Source of the DNA: Chlorocebus sabaeus
Taxonomy: Eukaryota; Chordata; Mammalia; Primates; Cercopithecidae
Reading direction: 5' to 3'
Length of the DNA: 64,000 nt
Assembly: GCF_047675955.1 (NCBI RefSeq)
Contig: NC_132910.1
Span: 95,568,923-95,632,922, forward strand
The position numbers were made by a program, and so were the translations under genes. Positions within the stretch are counted from its first letter, which is position 1, and each line of letters begins with the position of its first letter. Positions 37,411-49,354 of this stretch are shown piece after piece. The notes beneath the pieces are model-generated. The model searched no databases. It saw only the letters and a list, made by a program, of their open reading frames with translations, and was not told the origin of the DNA.

Positions 37411-37825
37411 CACTGGGGTCCTGAAGTACAAACCACAGTTTGTTTTAGAATCTTTTTTTTTTTTTAGTCTTTGTGCAAATATCAAACCAGAAAGCCAGAA
37501 ATGTTGTTTAAATTGTTATTGAATAATGTAAAAATTGCAAAGAGGTCTTGGCTTTCTGTAGTACTTCATGCTTTTGGCACTATTTGGAAATGACCTCTTC
37601 CACAAAGGGTTGATTTTTAAGACAATTGAAACATCTTTAAGACAACTGAAACATCTTTAACAATTGAAAATCTGTAAACATTTTTACATAAATCTTTCTA
37701 GCATGCATTACACTTTAGAGTGTGTTGAGAATAAGCTAATGTTTTCTGAATGATTCAGAACCAACATTAAGAATACGAGCAGCCATGCCATAGGATCTAT
37801 ATTTGTCTGCTTTTCCTCACATCCA
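37409..37825. other. Unassigned DNA with a small tandem duplication
   Basis: No repeat is recognised. AAGACAATTGAAACATCTTT is tandemly duplicated, with one mismatch, at about 37618-37658. No coding frame is convincing. Confidence 0.5.
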
Positions 37826-37990
37826 GGTTTCCCAACCTTGGCATTATTGATATTTTGGGTCAGATAATCCTTTGTCATGGGAGTATGGCCTATACAATGT
37901 AGGATGTTTAGCAGCATCCGTGGTCTGTACCTACTAGGTGCCAGTAGCACCATCCCTTCAGCTGTGACAACCAATAACATTTTAAGGGTG
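37826..37990 (-). mobile_element. MER5A-like hAT-Charlie element, antisense
   Basis: The fragment reads CCCAACCTTGGCATTATTGA, then GTAGGATGTTTAGCAGCATCC, then TGCCAGTAGCACC, the reverse complement of MER5A. One terminus is decayed and no clean 8-bp TSD is visible. Confidence 0.85.
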
Positions 37991-38231
37991 AAAATGTATA
38001 CCATCACATGTTCTGAACATTGGACTGGAGGCCCTAGTCAGTGCAATAAGAAAGAAAAAGGGGGGAAAAAAGTATAAGGATTGAAAAATAGGGAAAAATT
38101 TATCTTTATTTGCAAATAATATGACTGTCTACATGGAAAATTCAAAATAATCTCCAAACTGTTGGAATTAATAAAAGTGGATTTAGAGGATAATCAGTAA
38201 CAAAATTGACATACAAAAACAAATTCTGTTT

Positions 38232-38490
38232 GTGAGGATGAAGCAGGGAGATCACCTGAGGTCAGGAGTTTGAGACCACCCTGGCCAACAGGGTAAAACT
38301 CCCTCACTACTAAAAATACAAAAAATTAGCCAGGCATGGTGGTGCACACCTGTAGTCCCAGCTACTGTGTAGGCTGTGATGGCAGAGGATTGATTGAAAC
38401 TGGGAGGTGGAGGTTGCAGTGAGCCAAGATCGCACCACTGCACTCCAGCCTAGGCAACAGAGTGAGACCCTATGTCTTTAAAAAAATAAT
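38232..38490 (+). mobile_element. Alu, 5'-truncated, sense
   Basis: The first 40 or so Alu bases are missing; the rest is dimeric Alu ending in an A-rich tail. The TSD is AAATTCTGTTT (38221-38231) and AAATTGTGTTT (38491-38501). Confidence 0.9.
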
Positions 38491-38683
38491 AAATTGTGTT
38501 TCTATGACTTTAAAAATATTGGAAAATAAAATTTAAAAAAATACTACAATCTCATCAAGAAAATCAAATAATTAGAAATGAATCTAACGAAAGATGCATA
38601 CAAGCAAAAACTACAAAATATCAAAGAGAAAGTACCTAAATAAATCAAGAGACACAACACATACTTAAGATTACTAAGGTTTC

Positions 38684-38882
38684 TTGCCAGCAGTGGTGGT
38701 TCACACTTATAATCCCAGCCCTTTGGGAGGCCAAGGTGGAAGAATTACTTGAGGCCAGAAGTTTGAGACCAGCCTGGGAAACACAGTGAGACACCATCTC
38801 TATTGAGTGTGGTGGTGCATGTCTGCAGTCCCAGCTAGTTGAGAGGCTAAGGCAGAAGGATAAAAAAAGAAAAAAAAAAAAA
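38684..38882 (+). mobile_element. AluJ-like fragment with internal deletion
   Basis: A left Alu arm joins directly to a short part of the right arm (CATCTCTATTGAGTGTGGTGG lacks the usual middle A-rich segment). It then ends in an A-rich tail. It is strongly diverged. Confidence 0.85.
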
Positions 38883-39013
38883 GATTTCAATTATCTCAAA
38901 ATTTATCTGTAGATTCAATGAAATCCAAAACCAAATCCCAGCAAAGATTTTTTTAATTAAAACATAAATCTAAAATGTATATGAAAATTAAAAGGACTTC
39001 AAAAGACAATCTT

Positions 39014-39302
39014 GGCCAAGCATGGTGGCTCACGCCTATAATCCCAGCACTTTGGGAGTCCGAGGTGGGCAGATCACCTGAGGTCAGGAGTTTGAGAACA
39101 GCCTGGCCAACATAGTGAAACCCCGTCTCTATTAAAAATGCAAAAATTAGCTGGGCATGGTGGCGCACATCTGTAATTCCAGCTGCTTGGGAGGCTGAGA
39201 CAGGAGAATCACATAAACCCAGGAGGTGGAGGTTGCAGTGAGCCAAGATTGCACCACTGCACTCCAACCTTGGTAACAGAGTGAGGCTCTGTCTCAAAAG
39301 AA
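39014..39302 (+). mobile_element. Alu, AluS-age, sense
   Basis: A full dimeric Alu runs from GGCCAAGCATGGTGGC to CTCTGTCTC. The flanks AAAAGACAATCTT and AAAACAAAATCTT form an imperfect TSD. It splits the old L1M. Confidence 0.92.
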
Positions 39303-39421
39303 AAACAAAATCTTGAAGTACAATAAATTTGTAGGAATAATACTGTGAATTTGCAAGATCTATTATAAAGCTACAGTAATTAAGACAGTGTGATGTTGGA
39401 CAAATGGAATAGAAAAATAGT

Positions 39422-40378
39422 ATTTTTTTTTTAACTTTTAGATTCAGCAGTATATGTGCAGGTTTGTTATATGGGTAAATTGCATGTCACAGGGGTTTGG
39501 TGTACAGATGATTTCATCACCCAGGTGATAAGCATGATACCTGACAGGTAGTTTTGCAATCCTCACCCTCCTCTCACTCTCCACCCTCAAGTAGGCTTTG
39601 ATGCCTATTGTTTCCTTCTTTATGTCCATGTGTACTCAATGTTTAGCTCCTACTTATAAGTAAGAATATGTGGTATTTCGTTTTCTGTTTGTGTGTTAGT
39701 TTGCTTATAGTAATGGCTTCCAGCTCCATCCATGCTGCTGCAAAAAGCATAATCTCATTCTTTTTATGGTTGCATAGTATTCCATGGCATATATGTACCA
39801 CATTTTCTTTATCCAGTCTACCATTGTTGGGCATTTAGGTTGATTTCATGTCTTTGCTCTGTGAATAGTGCTATATTGAACATACACATACATGTGTCTT
39901 TATGGCAGAACAATTTATATTCCTTTTAGTATATATCCAATAATGAAATTGTTGAATTGAATAGTTCTTTTTTAAGTTCTTTGAGAAATCACCAGACTGC
40001 TTTCCACCATGATTGAAATAATTTACATCCCCACCAGCAGTGTGTAAGCATTCCCTTTTTCTCACAATCTCACCACTATTTGTTATTTTTTGACTTTTTA
40101 ATGATAGACATTCTGATTGCTGTAAGATGGTATCTCATTGTGGTTCTGATTTGTATTTCTCTAATGATTAGTGATGTTGAACATTTCTTCATATGCTTGT
40201 TGGCTGCATGGATGTCTTCTTTCGAAAAGTGTTTGTTTATGTCCTTTGTCCACCTTTTAACAGGGTTGTTTGTTTTCTGTTGGTTAATTTGTTCTTTATA
40301 AAATTCTTTATAGATTCTGGATATTAAACCTTTGTCAGATGAGTATCATATTTAGATGCATTCTCACATTGTCAAATG
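39422..40378 (-). mobile_element. 5'-truncated antisense L1PA (older subfamily)
   Basis: The plus strand begins with a T run and gives the reverse of an L1PA 3'UTR (CAGTATATGTGCAGGTTTGTTA) and the ORF2 C-terminus (minus frame 39643-39834). It ends near 40378, where L1M resumes. The TSD is not clear. Confidence 0.87.
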
Positions 40379-41289
40379 ATTGAAAGAAAAGTTGCTACTA
40401 AAATTCTGTGGGGAGAAAAGATCATTTTAGTAAATGATGCCGTAACAATTGGATTTCTATATGGAAAAAAATGAATCTTGATGCCTACATCATCTCATAC
40501 ATAAAAATTTGAGTTTATCATACACATAAATATAAATGGTAAAACCATAAAAAATCTTTTGAAAAAGTATAGAATATCTCCATGACTAATGTGAAAAGTA
40601 CTAAATGTAAATTTTAAAATGTTAAATTGGATTTAATTAATCTTAAGAATTTCTCTTCATCACCATAAGATATATTAAGAGAGTCAAAAAAGAGGCCACA
40701 GAGTGGGAGAAGATACTGGCAACATAATATTCAGCAAAGGAATATATACAGAATATATTTTTAAAAAACAATTTTTAAGTTGGATAAAAGACATGCCCAG
40801 AATTATTATAAAAGAAGATATACAAATGGCCAATAAATAAATGAGAAGGAATGCCAAATCATTACTCCTCAGGGATAGCAAATTTAAACCACAGATATCA
40901 TCACACACCCAAAAGAATGGCTAAAATTGAAATGGTTGGCAATATCAAGTGTTAACAAGAATGTGGAACAACAGGATTGCTGGTGAAAGTGCAAATTGGT
41001 ACAACCTGTTTGGAAAACTATTTGGCAGTACCTCATAAAGCTAAATATCTACCTATGTCATTGCCCAGCAATTACACTTCTAAGTACATATTTAAGAGAA
41101 ATAAATACATATCTACTTTAAAAAGACATAAGAACATGAACAAGAATGATCATACCAGTTCTATTCATGATAACAAAAGACTCGAAATAACTACATCAAA
41201 AAGATCGTGAATAAATAACAGTGTAAAAATTTATAGTGTATTGCTGTGTGGGGAATACTCATACAGCAACAAAAAAGAATAAACTACTG

Positions 41290-41485
41290 CAGTGGTAAAT
41301 ATTTAACAACTACCTCTCCAGCAAGGGAAAAAGTCCTGATTGGTAGCATTTCCTGATTTTTGTGGTATAAATACTCCTACCATGGCCATTTTCAAGTTCC
41401 GAACATGAAGTCACAGAATGCAGCATTGAAAAGAAATGTGCACAACTGCAAGCTGTGTGAGCCAGCTTCAGCACACTGCTGCATT
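41290..41485. mobile_element. Candidate short hAT-type MITE
   Basis: About 196 bp that is absent from the L1M consensus lies between AATAAACTACTG and CTGCATTACTAATACATGC. It starts CAGTG and ends CACTG, the short terminal inverted repeat typical of hAT elements, and the flanks resemble a decayed 8-bp duplication (AACTACTG against CATTACTA). I do not recognise the family. Confidence 0.5.
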
Positions 41486-41939
41486 ACTAATACATGCAAC
41501 AATACTGAGGAATCTCTCACACCCTATGCTGAGCAAAATAAGTCAGAAAGTAAAGAGTGCCCAGTTATTGCTTTTACATTAATTAGAAGGATAAGAAAAA
41601 ATATTTGATGATGATAGAAGCCAGAAAAGACGTTACTATGGAGAATTGGTCTTGATAGGAAAGCAGGACAAAAAAACGTGTCTAGGACATTAGAAATATT
41701 TTCTATCTAACTTTACTCAGTGATTACACAGCAATATATATCTCATATCTCGACAGAGTTACATAAAAATTCATCAAGCTGTAAAGACAAAATTAGTGTG
41801 CTGTGTATGCTTTACTGTATATATGTAATGTGTGATTTTTTAAATTTTCAAGTAGGATAATATTGAGTAAATGTAGCTAATTAAGCACAGATTGTTTTGG
41901 TTCATTTTGAAATCTGATTAAAGGAACAGAACTTTTTTA

Positions 41940-43223
41940 AGGCAAAGACCCATAAGAATGGGGCAAATAGGAGAGGAGACCACAAAATATTTGAAGCTAG
42001 AGAAACAGTGGACAAGAGAAAATTACTAGTCTGAGAAAACTAAATCCTAAGCTACCATCGGAGAAGGTCAATACCAACATAGTTTACACCACAGATTCTC
42101 CAAGAAATTCACAAATCAATGCAGAAGTTATCACTAAAAACAAAAGCAGGGGAATGGTGCTAAAACAAGGAAGTTTGGTTGACAGCTTCCAGATGTGAAA
42201 AAAACAAGTCAAATATTAAAATTCAGTAATTAGAATGCCCTCCGAGTTTTCATAAGCAACACTGGAATCTAGAAGACAGTAGAGAAATATTTTTTCAAAA
42301 TTATTAAGAAGATTTACAACCTGGACATATATATCCAAAGAAGTTATCAATCAAGTGTGAAAATAGAATAAAGAATATTTTAGGCATGCAAGAACTCGTA
42401 AATATTTCTCTCACAAATCCTTTCTCTGGAAGTTATTAGAAATTATATTCTACCAAACTGAAAGAGTAAACTAAGATGGAGGATTCTGGCAACAGGAAAT
42501 CCAGAGTCAAAGGGAATCCTAAACCGATGGTAGCAGTGATCCTAGAATGATCTCTCTTAATAGTAATAGGGAGTAACCTGCCCATATGAGAAACTGTAAA
42601 AGGCTTAGAGAAATTTCTTCACAAGGATGAAATTGATAGAATACCTAATATGTCTGAACATCTGAAGATGTTCAGTTAGCAATGTTTGAAGCTGGTCATG
42701 TTATTCCTAGAAAGTCAAGCAGATGACACCCTCTGCCCCTTCCCCACCCAAAAGAAAGATATTACTTCAGGGAACATGAATATTTGTCATAGGTTGCTTC
42801 ATAGCATTCTTAAAAATTACAATAACAAAAGCAATAAATAACTACAAAACTATGCTGAGAAATTATATTGAGAATAGAAAGTGTATACCTATGTATTTGG
42901 CACAGGAAGAGAAAAGATAATCAAACCCTCATCCTCCATGAAGGAAGTTGAATAGATAATGCCTAAACTGAGAATCGAGAAGTAGCAATACAGCATGCTA
43001 TTTAGATATATAAAAACTGAATGAAAGAAGTAGCTAAAAAAAAAATTAGTTTTTTTGTGAATAGTAGGAACGTGAGACTGGAGGCAGGATCCAGCTATTA
43101 TTTTCCTATAACAAGCTTTGGAGAATCATTTGATTCTTTATACTACATAAACGTGTAATTTTGATATACATGGTTTTTAAAAAGTAGAAAAGTTTGAAAA
43201 AGTAATGTTCAGATGAAGACTAT
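41940..43223 (+). mobile_element. HAL1-like (half-L1) element, sense
   Basis: The sequence CTATCAATCAAGTGTGAAAAT, then AGAATATTTTAGGCATGCAAG, then ACCAAACTGAAAGAGTAAAC follows the C-terminal part of the HAL1 ORF and its 3' region. HAL1 elements encode only an ORF1-like protein. The frame is completely decayed. The left limit is approximate. Confidence 0.65.
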
Positions 43224-43237
43224 AAGAGGCAGATATT

Positions 43238-43542
43238 GGCAGGGTGCAGTGGCTCATGCCTGTAATCCCAGCATTTTGGGATGCCAAGGCAGGCGAATCA
43301 CCTGAGGTCAGGAATTCAAGACCAGTCTGGCCAACATGGTCAAACCCCATCTCCACAAAAAGACAAAAATTAGTCAGGCATGATGGTAGGTGCCTGTAAT
43401 CCCAGTTACTCCAGAGGCTGAGGCAGGAGAATTGCTTGAACCTGAGAGGCAGAAGTTGCAGTAAGCTGAGATCGCGCCATTGCACTCCAGCCTGGGTGAC
43501 AGAGTGAGACTCCATCTAAAAAATAATAATAATAAAATAAAA
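43238..43542 (+). mobile_element. AluS-like, sense, with 14-bp TSD
   Basis: A full dimeric Alu ends in an (AAT)n-rich tail. The TSD is AAGAGGCAGATATT (43224-43237) and AAGAGGCAAATATT (43543-43556), one mismatch. Confidence 0.94.
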
Positions 43543-44470
43543 AAGAGGCAAATATTTTAAAATTAGAGATCTTGGAAATTAAATATATAATTATTGACAT
43601 TTTAAAAAACTCTATAAATGCCCACGCATAGACAATTGGTTTTCAACAAAGGTATAAAGGGGATTGAGTGGACAAAAGACAGTTTTTCTGACAAATCATA
43701 GTGGGCCAAGTCAATGTTCATATTTACAAAAAATGAATTTTTGATCTATACCTTTCACCATATGCAAAAATTAAGTCAGTCACAATGGATCACAGATCTA
43801 AAGGAAAAACCTAAAAGAAAGATAGTCTACATGACTTTGGATCAAGTAAATATTTTGTATATATGACAGCTCAAGCACAATTCATAAATAAATAAATTGA
43901 TAAATTGGGTTTCATCACAATTTAAAATTTCTACTCTCTGAACAACACTGTGAAGAGTATGAAAAAAACAAGCCAGAGGCTGGAAGAAAATATTTACAAA
44001 ACATACGACTAAGAATGTACTTGAATCCAGGATATATAAAGAACTCCCAAAACTCAATTATAGGAAAACAAATGACACAACAACAAAAAAGGGGTAAAAT
44101 ATTTGAACAAACAACCCAAGAAATACAGGTGACAAATAAGTACATTTTAAAATGCTCAATATCTCTAGTCATCAGGGAAATGTAAATTTAAACTACAATA
44201 GCATCCCCCTATACACTTATTTAAAGGGTTAAAATGTAAAAGATTGACCCCACCAAGTGTTGGCAAGGATGTGGAGAAACAGGAAATCTCGTAAACTACT
44301 GGAAAAAATATAAAATAGTACAACCACTTTAGAAAACAGTTTAGCCATTTTCTTAAATAGTTAAATACACATCTATCAAATGATCTAGACATTCCACTTC
44401 CATGTATTTATTTAAGAGAAAGGAAAGTATATGTCCATAGAAAGACTTGTGCAGGAATGTCCATGGCAAC

Positions 44471-44750
44471 TTATTTATTTATTGAGACAGAGTCTCACTC
44501 TGTTGCCCAGGCTGGAGTGCAATGGTGTGATCTTGGCTCACTGCAATCTCTGCCTCCTGGGCTCAGGTGATCACCCTGCTTCAGCCCCCCGAGTAGCTGG
44601 GACTACAGGTGCAAGCCACCATGCCTGACTAATTTTTGTACTTTTTGTAGAGATGGGGTTTTGCCATGTTGCCCAGGCTGGTCTCAAACTCTCGGGCTCA
44701 AGCAATCTGCCTCCTTCCGCCCCCCAAAGTGCTGGGACTACAGGTGTGAA
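44471..44750 (-). mobile_element. Alu, antisense, 5'-end decayed
   Basis: An inverted Alu starts with a (TTTA)n tail complement and GAGACAGAGTCTCACTC. It ends around CAGGTGTGAAC, so the first 15-20 bases of the Alu are missing. It splits the L1M. Confidence 0.9.
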
Positions 44751-45030
44751 CTGAGTTGAGGCTCAGATTCAACTTTCATTTTAATGACCAAACACTAAGA
44801 CCAACCCCAATGTCCATTAACAGATGGATATATATTCACAAACTAATGATGTATCTGTACAAAAAAAAAAAAATTCAGCAATAAAAAGGAATGAACTATT
44901 GATACAAACTGCAACATGAATGAACCTCAATATAATTATGCTGAGAGAGAGAAGCTAGACAAAAAGAAGCACTTGCTGTATAATTCCACTTACATAAATT
45001 TCTAGAAAATTAAAGCAAATATAAAATGAC

Positions 45031-45165
45031 AACCAGCATGGTGGCTCATGTCTGTAATCCCAGCTACTCAGGGGGCTGAGGCAGCTGGGTCACTTGAGGC
45101 CAGGAGGTCAAGACAAGTCTGGGCAACATAGTGAGAAGGCAGCTCTAAAAGAAATAAAAAATAAA
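45031..45165 (+). mobile_element. Monomeric Alu-like element (FLAM type)
   Basis: A single Alu left arm (CATGGTGGCTCATGTCTGTAA to CATAGTGAGA) is followed by an A-rich tail. No right arm is present. The flanks AAAATGACA and AAATTGACA may be the TSD. Confidence 0.75.
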
Positions 45166-45740
45166 ATCATAATCATTTTTTAAATTGACAAAAAGCAGAT
45201 CAGTGGTTGCCAGGGGATATGAGGTGGAGAGAACAATAGGAAGAAATTCCAAAAAGCACAAGAAATCTTTGAAGAGAAATAGATATGTTCATTATCTTGA
45301 CTGTGGTGATAGTTTCACAGATGCATATTCATTTGCCAAAATGTATCAAATTATCCATTTTAAATATGTACAACATTAAATTATTGTATGTTAATTATAC
45401 TCCAGCAATGCTATTTTTAAAATATCAAGGCCATAAGAGACAAGGAAAGATTGAAGAATGGTCATAGTTTGGAGGACAATAAGGAGACATGATAACTAAA
45501 TGGAATGTGAGATCTTGGACCAAATAAAGTCTGTATTTTAGTTTAATTGGGTTGTACCAGTGATAATTTCTTAGTTTATAATTGTATTCTATTTTGTACC
45601 AGTGCTAATATCTTGGTTTATAATTGTACTGTATTATGTAAGATGTTAACATTAAGAAAAGTTAGTGAAAGTATGTGGGAACCATTTTCAAAACACTATA
45701 TACCTTTAATAATTTCAAAATAAAATATATTTTCTAAAAA

Positions 45741-46459
45741 ATCTATAGAAGGGATAACTCCCAATAGGACAAAGTTAAAGAACAATCAATTTAGAAAGTA
45801 TAACTGAGGAATTCTAGCACGTGGAAAAATAAATTTTTTTTAATAAAAAATTTGAATGACATGGAGAATAGATGCAGAAGTACTAACATTAGTAGTACAT
45901 TCAAAAGTCTATAGAAACTGTCGGAGAAGCAAGAACTTAAGTAACAACAGCAAAAAAAAAAAATTCCCAGAACTTAAGGTTAGCATGAGTCTTCAAATAG
46001 AAAAAGCCATCATATTGCCAAGCAGGAAAAGATGCTTTTAAAAGCTATACTTCAAGTCCTGGCACCAAAATTTTAGAACATCAAAAATAAATAGTAAATC
46101 TTAAAAGCTACCAGAAAGACAGATGACCTGGAATGGAAGGAGAATCAGAATCAAATTTATGTCAGATATCCCAAAAGTAATATTGGTAACTATACAACAA
46201 ATGGAGTGATATCTTTAAAGGTCTAAGTGGAAATTTATGTTTCAAATCTAACTTGAAACATAAAGTTATCTATCCCCACAAACTATCATTCAACAGTAAG
46301 AAAAATATAAAAATATAATCAGATATATAAAAATCCTAATGTATACCAGCTCTAATGTTGCACAACTCCAAGTACATGTACATGGTTTTCCCTAGAGTTG
46401 TGCAGCACACAGTCTAGTGTAGTGTGTGCAGTAAACCAAATTCATAGATCCTTCTCGAA
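45741..46459 (+). repeat. Probable HAL1/L1ME ORF1-type remnant
   Basis: Segments such as AAGCTACCAGAAAGACAGATG and GATATCTTTAAAGGTCTAAG follow the order expected in an ORF1-derived (HAL1 or L1ME) region. Divergence is too great for confident naming. A hairpin-forming segment lies at 46354-46405. Confidence 0.45.
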
Positions 46460-48588
46460 AGAATTAAATTCAAGGGCAATCACTAGAATAATAGGATATA
46501 TTTCAAACAAATATAACAAAAGTATGGAACCAAGAAAATTTTATAGCTGAAAAAGACGGGAAGAATAAAACATGTATGAATAAAAAGTATGGTAATAGAA
46601 AACAAAAATATCATAAAAAGGCTATGAGAATTACCCTCCCACTGTAAATAACCACAAAACTGAACAAAATATGAAACGCTTCTAAAATATTCAACAATAG
46701 GCTCGTGACACTTGAGAAGCAGGAAGCACACAAGATGAAACCTATGATTTTCCTGGCTTTCTGCCAGGTGGTAGTTTTACACAGCTCAAGAAGGGGATTA
46801 TACCTTCTCTTTCTTTTCTCCTGAGGTGAGAAGAGATTGGAATTCAGGGAGGTCAAAATGACTAGAGTTTATGGAACAGAATTCCAAAGATGGAGAAACT
46901 GTAAAACAACAGCTCTACATTCTGCAAAGGAATCTTCTGGAGTGTTTGGAAGAGTATACTAACCTACACATCCATGAAATAAAACTCCTTGAGACTGAGA
47001 GCAGGAAATCAGTAGGCTGAACTATTCCCAGAATGAGTCTAGGAATAGTTGACAAATCAGAGTACAGAAACTCCATAATATGCAGAACATTTGGAAGAAA
47101 CCTCAGAAAGGTTAGACATCAGTAGTGGGACTAACCTAGGACTAAAGACTGCTCTAAACCCACTTGAGCAAAATTTAAAAGAACCAAAAGGGCTTGACAA
47201 AACAAACTACAATACTCTTTAAAGGAATAAAATGAAATCAGGTACTCAACAATATAAACTTTACTGTGTGGAATCTAATTTAAAAATGACCAAGCGTGCA
47301 AAGAAGCTGTTATGAACTGAAAGTTTATTCCTCCCCCAAATTCACATGTTGAAACCCACTTATGTGATAGTATTAGGAGGTGGGGCCTTTGGGAGGTAAT
47401 TAGGTTTAGAAGAGGTCGTGAGAGTAGAGTCTTCATGATGAGATTAGTGTCCTTGCAAGAAGAGAAACAGACAAGTGCTCACTCACTCTCTCCACAATGT
47501 GAAGATGCTGCAAGAAGGCAGCCATCTGTAAACCAAAAAGACACCATGCACCTTAATCTTGAACTTTACAGCCCCTAGAACTGTGAGAAATAAATGTTTG
47601 TTATTTAGGCTACCCAGTCTATGAGGTATTTTGTTACAGCAACCCGAGCAGACTACAAAACAAACATAAAAATGTTACAGATAAGCAAAAGAAAAATCAA
47701 TAGATAGAAAAACAAATGATACAGACGATGAAATTATTGAAGACTTTAAATCAAAGTGTATTAATATTATACTGAAAAACTTAAAGAAAAATATCAACAT
47801 AATGAGAATGAAAGACAAAAATGATACAAGTGGAACTTTCAGAGATGAAAAAAATACACAATAGGATTAACAGAAGAAAAGATTAGTGAACAAAAAGCTA
47901 TAGCAAGAGAAACTATCCAAAATAATACACAAAAGAGATAATTTTTAAAACACTGAATAAGGCCCTAGTGACCTGTGGGACATTACCAAGCACACTAACA
48001 TACACATAATCATACTCTCAGTAGGAGGGAATGTAAGGGGATGGAAATACAGAAAAAATATTTGAATAACTACTGGATGAAAACTTCCCAAATTTGATCA
48101 AAATTATAAACACAAAAGTCCAAGAAGTTTAACAAACCTCAAGCAAAATAACACAAAGATTATACCTACCAAAGCACATTATAACAATGTTCGAAAAACA
48201 GTGATAAAGAAAATCTTAAGGTCATAAAAAGAGACATATTACACACAAAAGTACAATGATAGAGGTTGTATCATTTCTGATAAGGCACTTTTTGTCAGAA
48301 ACTATACAAACTAGAAAACTGAAAAAATTTCAATCTAAAATTCTACACCCAGTAAAATATGTTACAAAATGAAGGCAAAATAAAAACTTTTCAGGCAAAC
48401 AATGGCTTAGGAAATATATCACCAGCAGAACTGCACTGGAAGAAAAGACGTTTTTCAAACAGAAAGAAAGTGGTACCTGATAGAAATTTGGAACTACCCA
48501 ATGAAGTAATCAGCATCAGAAATGGTAAATATGCAGGTAAATACGAAAGAAGTTTTTACTGAGTTTTAATTAAAAGATCATTGACTCC
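46460..48588 (+). mobile_element. L1ME-like 5' part (ORF1 region), sense, split by MLT1
   Basis: Downstream of an MLT1 LTR the sequence follows L1ME ORF1: GACCTGTGGGACATTACCAAG, then AACTTCCCAAATTTGATCAAA, then ATTCTACACCCAG. The end has GGTAAATATGCAGGTAAATA, the usual ORF1/ORF2 spacer. The part before the LTR (46460-47307) is assigned only by position. All frames are broken. Confidence 0.6.
47308..47662 (+). mobile_element. MLT1A/B-type MaLR solo LTR, sense
   Basis: It begins TGTTATGAACTGAAAG, carries GGTATT-like GTATTAGGAGGTGGGGCC and CAGCCCCTAGAACTGTGAG, and ends near CGAGCAGACTACAAAACA. No 5-bp TSD survives. Confidence 0.88.
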
Positions 48589-48878
48589 AACCAGGCACAG
48601 TGGCTCACTGGGGGAGACCGAGGCGGGTGGATTGCTTGAGGTCAGGAGTTCAAGACCAACCTGACCAACATGATAAAACCCAGTCTCCACTAAAAATACA
48701 AAATTTGCCAGGAGTGGTGCTGCATTCCTATAATCCCAGTTACTTGGGAAGCTGAGGCAGGAGAATCACTTGAACCCAGGAGGCAGAGGTTGCAGTGAAC
48801 TAAGATCACGCCATTGCACTCCAGCCTAGGCAACAAGAATGAAACTTCGTCTCAAAAAAAAAAAAAAAAAAAAAAACC
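48589..48878 (+). mobile_element. Alu, sense, with small deletion and 10-bp TSD
   Basis: An Alu with about 19 bases missing after GTGGCTCACT ends in a long A run (48855-48877). The TSD is CATTGACTCC (48579-48588) and CATTGACTTC (48879-48888). Confidence 0.92.
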
Positions 48879-48904
48879 ATTGACTTCTTACAGCAAAATA
48901 ATAA

Positions 48905-49045
48905 CATGAGCTAGACACTACTATCTCCACCTTATAGATGAGAAACTGAAGCACACCTTGGTTAAGTAACTTTCCCAAGGCCACACAAAGTGATAGAGCT
49001 TCTATTTGAACCTAGATGGTCTGAACATTTGGCCCCTACATTATA
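48905..49045 (+). repeat. MIR SINE fragment
   Basis: CTTATAGATGAGAAACTGAAG followed by GGTTAAGTAACTTTCCCAAGG and CACACAAAGTGATAGAGC is the MIR core and 3' half on the plus strand. Confidence 0.9.
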
Positions 49046-49065
49046 ACATTATACAATAAAAAAAT

Positions 49066-49354
49066 TATTTTTTCTCTATAGACAGGGTCTCTCTGTCACC
49101 TAGGCTGGAGTACAGTAGTATGATCATAGCTCACTGCAACCTTGAACTCGTGGGCTCAAGCAATCCTCCTGCATCAGTCTCCCGAGTAGCAGGGACTACA
49201 GGTGCACACCACCATACCCGGCTAATTTTTTTTTTAGTTTTTATAGAGACAGGGTCTTGCTGTGTTTCCCAGGCTGGTCTTGAACTCTGAGTGATCTTCC
49301 CACCTCAGCCTCCCAAAGTGTTGGGCTTATAGGTGTGAGCCACCATGCCTGGCA
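49066..49354 (-). mobile_element. AluJ-like, antisense
   Basis: An inverted dimeric Alu runs from GACAGGGTCTCTCTGTCAC to GTGAGCCACCATGCCTGGC. The level of divergence suggests the old AluJ group. Confidence 0.92.

Larger units (their letters stand above)
38086..41840 (+). mobile_element. Old L1M 3' half, sense, split by Alus and an L1
   Basis: Fragments at 38086-38231, 38491-38683, 38883-39013, 39303-39421, 40379-41289 and 41486-41840 read in order through ORF2 (palm, thumb, C-terminus) to a 3'UTR like those of L1MA-L1MC. Frames are fully degraded. Three Alus, one antisense L1 and a small hAT-like insertion interrupt it. Confidence 0.75.
43557..45740 (+). mobile_element. Old L1M 3' half, sense, split by Alu and FLAM
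   Basis: ORF2 C-terminal homology is visible at 43557-44470 (for example TATGCAAAAATTAAGTCAG and AAGTGTTGGCAAGGATGTGG), then 44751-45030, then a 3' end from 45166. The tail (about 45420-45740, GATCTTGGACCAAATAAAGTC) resembles L1ME/L1MD-type 3'UTRs, so two elements may be joined here. GTACCAGTGATAATTTCTTAG and the following bases are duplicated in tandem at about 45555-45640. Confidence 0.7.

Noticed and set aside
37168..37485. Minus-strand frame with a poly-Phe stretch
   Set aside because: It is the translation of the A42 run read on the other strand.
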